This document shows, piece by piece, positions 57,016 to 57,699 of a stretch of DNA of 57,699 bases (its first letter is position 1; every line of letters starts with the position of its first letter). The stretch is taken from contig RPFO01000007.1 in NCBI GenBank assembly GCA_009746045.1, positions 1 through 57,699 of the forward strand. Direction: 5' to 3'. The notes under the pieces are model-generated. The model worked only from the letters and a program-made list of their open reading frames with translations. It ran no database searches and was not told the origin of the DNA. The DNA comes from Mesostigma viride. Taxonomy: Eukaryota; Streptophyta; Mesostigmatophyceae; Mesostigmatales; Mesostigmataceae. A program made the position numbers and the translations under genes.

Positions 57016-57699
57016 AAGATGAAACTCCCATATTGAGATTGGGAGACGACTCCATCAAAGTGGTGGGTATGATTTCGAGGACGAACAAGGACGCGGTCGC
57101 CGCGATGTTGCCGTGCCCTGATAAAAGCGGGACGAGAGACGACGACCAAAATATACAAAGAGGAGTTTTTTTTATGGTCGAAAAGCTCGTCAACGTTTTT
57201 GGAGACCGGTCTTTTGCCCAGATTTTACGAGACTTGTACGATCATTCGAAACCGAGCGATAACTACAAGGCGCTAGACACCTTCTTTTCGTCGGACGCGG
57301 ACGATTCCTACATGTTTGACCGCGAATACGTGTCCCGAAAAGAAAGAGACATCGACCAAGAAAACAGTCTACCCCGGGCCATATATGACGCTCTCAATAT
57401 CGTGTGGAAAGTGAACGACGCTCAAAACAGGAAGACCGTAATGCACGGTCTGGACGTGGCGACGCACATTTGGTTTATCGTCCACCATTGCAAAGGGGAC
57501 GCGAAATGGATGGACGGAAACTTGGCCGAGCTGGATTCCTCGCCGAAGTTGTACGGCAACCCTCCGCAAGTGGATGGTAGCTTCACGGGATGGAACTTCA
57601 ATAAAGAAGCTTGGAGCGCGTTTCGAAAGGCCGTGTCTTTCCAACGGTCGAAAGCGCTGCCAATAAGGATGTCAAAAAACCAGCTCGCGGACAAAAACG
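56988..57699 (+). CDS. Partial open frame, probably the 3' part of the preceding gene
   Basis: A frame open from 56988 to the window end has its first ATG at 57069. The 27 codons before that ATG read smoothly (PPGVTVKDETPILRLGDD), so this is more likely the continuation of the 55498 gene after a one-base shift near 56985 than a separate gene. The protein part is charged, with Trp and Cys/His (WFIVHHCKGDAKW), and no family is recognised. The 3' end is outside the window. Confidence 0.5.

Overview
The window looks like part of the genome of a eukaryote-infecting large DNA virus (Nucleocytoviricota-like), possibly integrated into or joined to cellular DNA. No hallmark capsid, polymerase or packaging gene is present, so no family can be named. 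The viral assignment rests on several proteins recognised from memory as nucleocytovirus families: a DUF5767-like protein (39867-41089), a DUF5762-like membrane protein (55041-55475), a small conserved family (54499-54999) and a KilA-N protein (31258-32349). An intronless tRNA, F-box and RING proteins and tightly packed genes on both strands fit this. A eukaryotic host is indicated by TATA boxes, AATAAA-type 3' ends and a convincing spliceosomal intron.

Layout. Positions 1-1267 hold no intact gene but carry a broken fragment of a non-LTR-type reverse transcriptase. Positions 1268-14291 form a nearly perfect 13-kb palindrome centred at 7781/7782. Each 6.5-kb arm carries four genes: an acidic coiled-coil protein, an F-box-like protein, a Cys-rich RING-like protein and a spliced RING/TRAF-type zinc-finger protein. 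The arms differ by four single-base length changes in base runs, always shorter in the right arm. Positions 14292-21947 continue in the same GC-rich style, with TATA boxes about 70-90 nt before the ATG, upstream repeats rich in CCACGGG and CGGTTAC, and a TTTTTAATGAAA-like 3' motif. They hold four more genes and a 1.4-kb fold-back element around a 53-bp tandem array.

At about 21.95 kb the style changes to lower GC, compact spacing and short AT-rich promoters a few bases before the ATG. From 21.9 to 37.8 kb lies an accessory region in which one N-terminal Cys/His knuckle (C-G-C-C-H pattern) is attached to very different C-terminal parts: a SprT-like protease, F-box-like segments, a J-domain-like tail and hydrophobic/helical parts. 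From 37.8 to 43.9 kb are conserved viral genes and small membrane proteins. From 43.9 to 53.2 kb is a probable surface-fibre region, with two large paralogous beta-repeat plus LamG-like proteins flanking smaller virion-type proteins. From 53.2 kb to the end are conserved small genes and a large gene with an IS630/Tc1-like segment that runs off the window.

Functionally, RING fingers plus at least five F-box-like proteins and the knuckle fusions suggest a repertoire for redirecting host ubiquitin and proteostasis machinery; this is inference. About twenty genes are split by single-base frameshifts. The arm comparison gives a similar indel rate (about 1 per 1.6 kb), so most are probably uncorrected sequencing indels and are annotated here as single genes.
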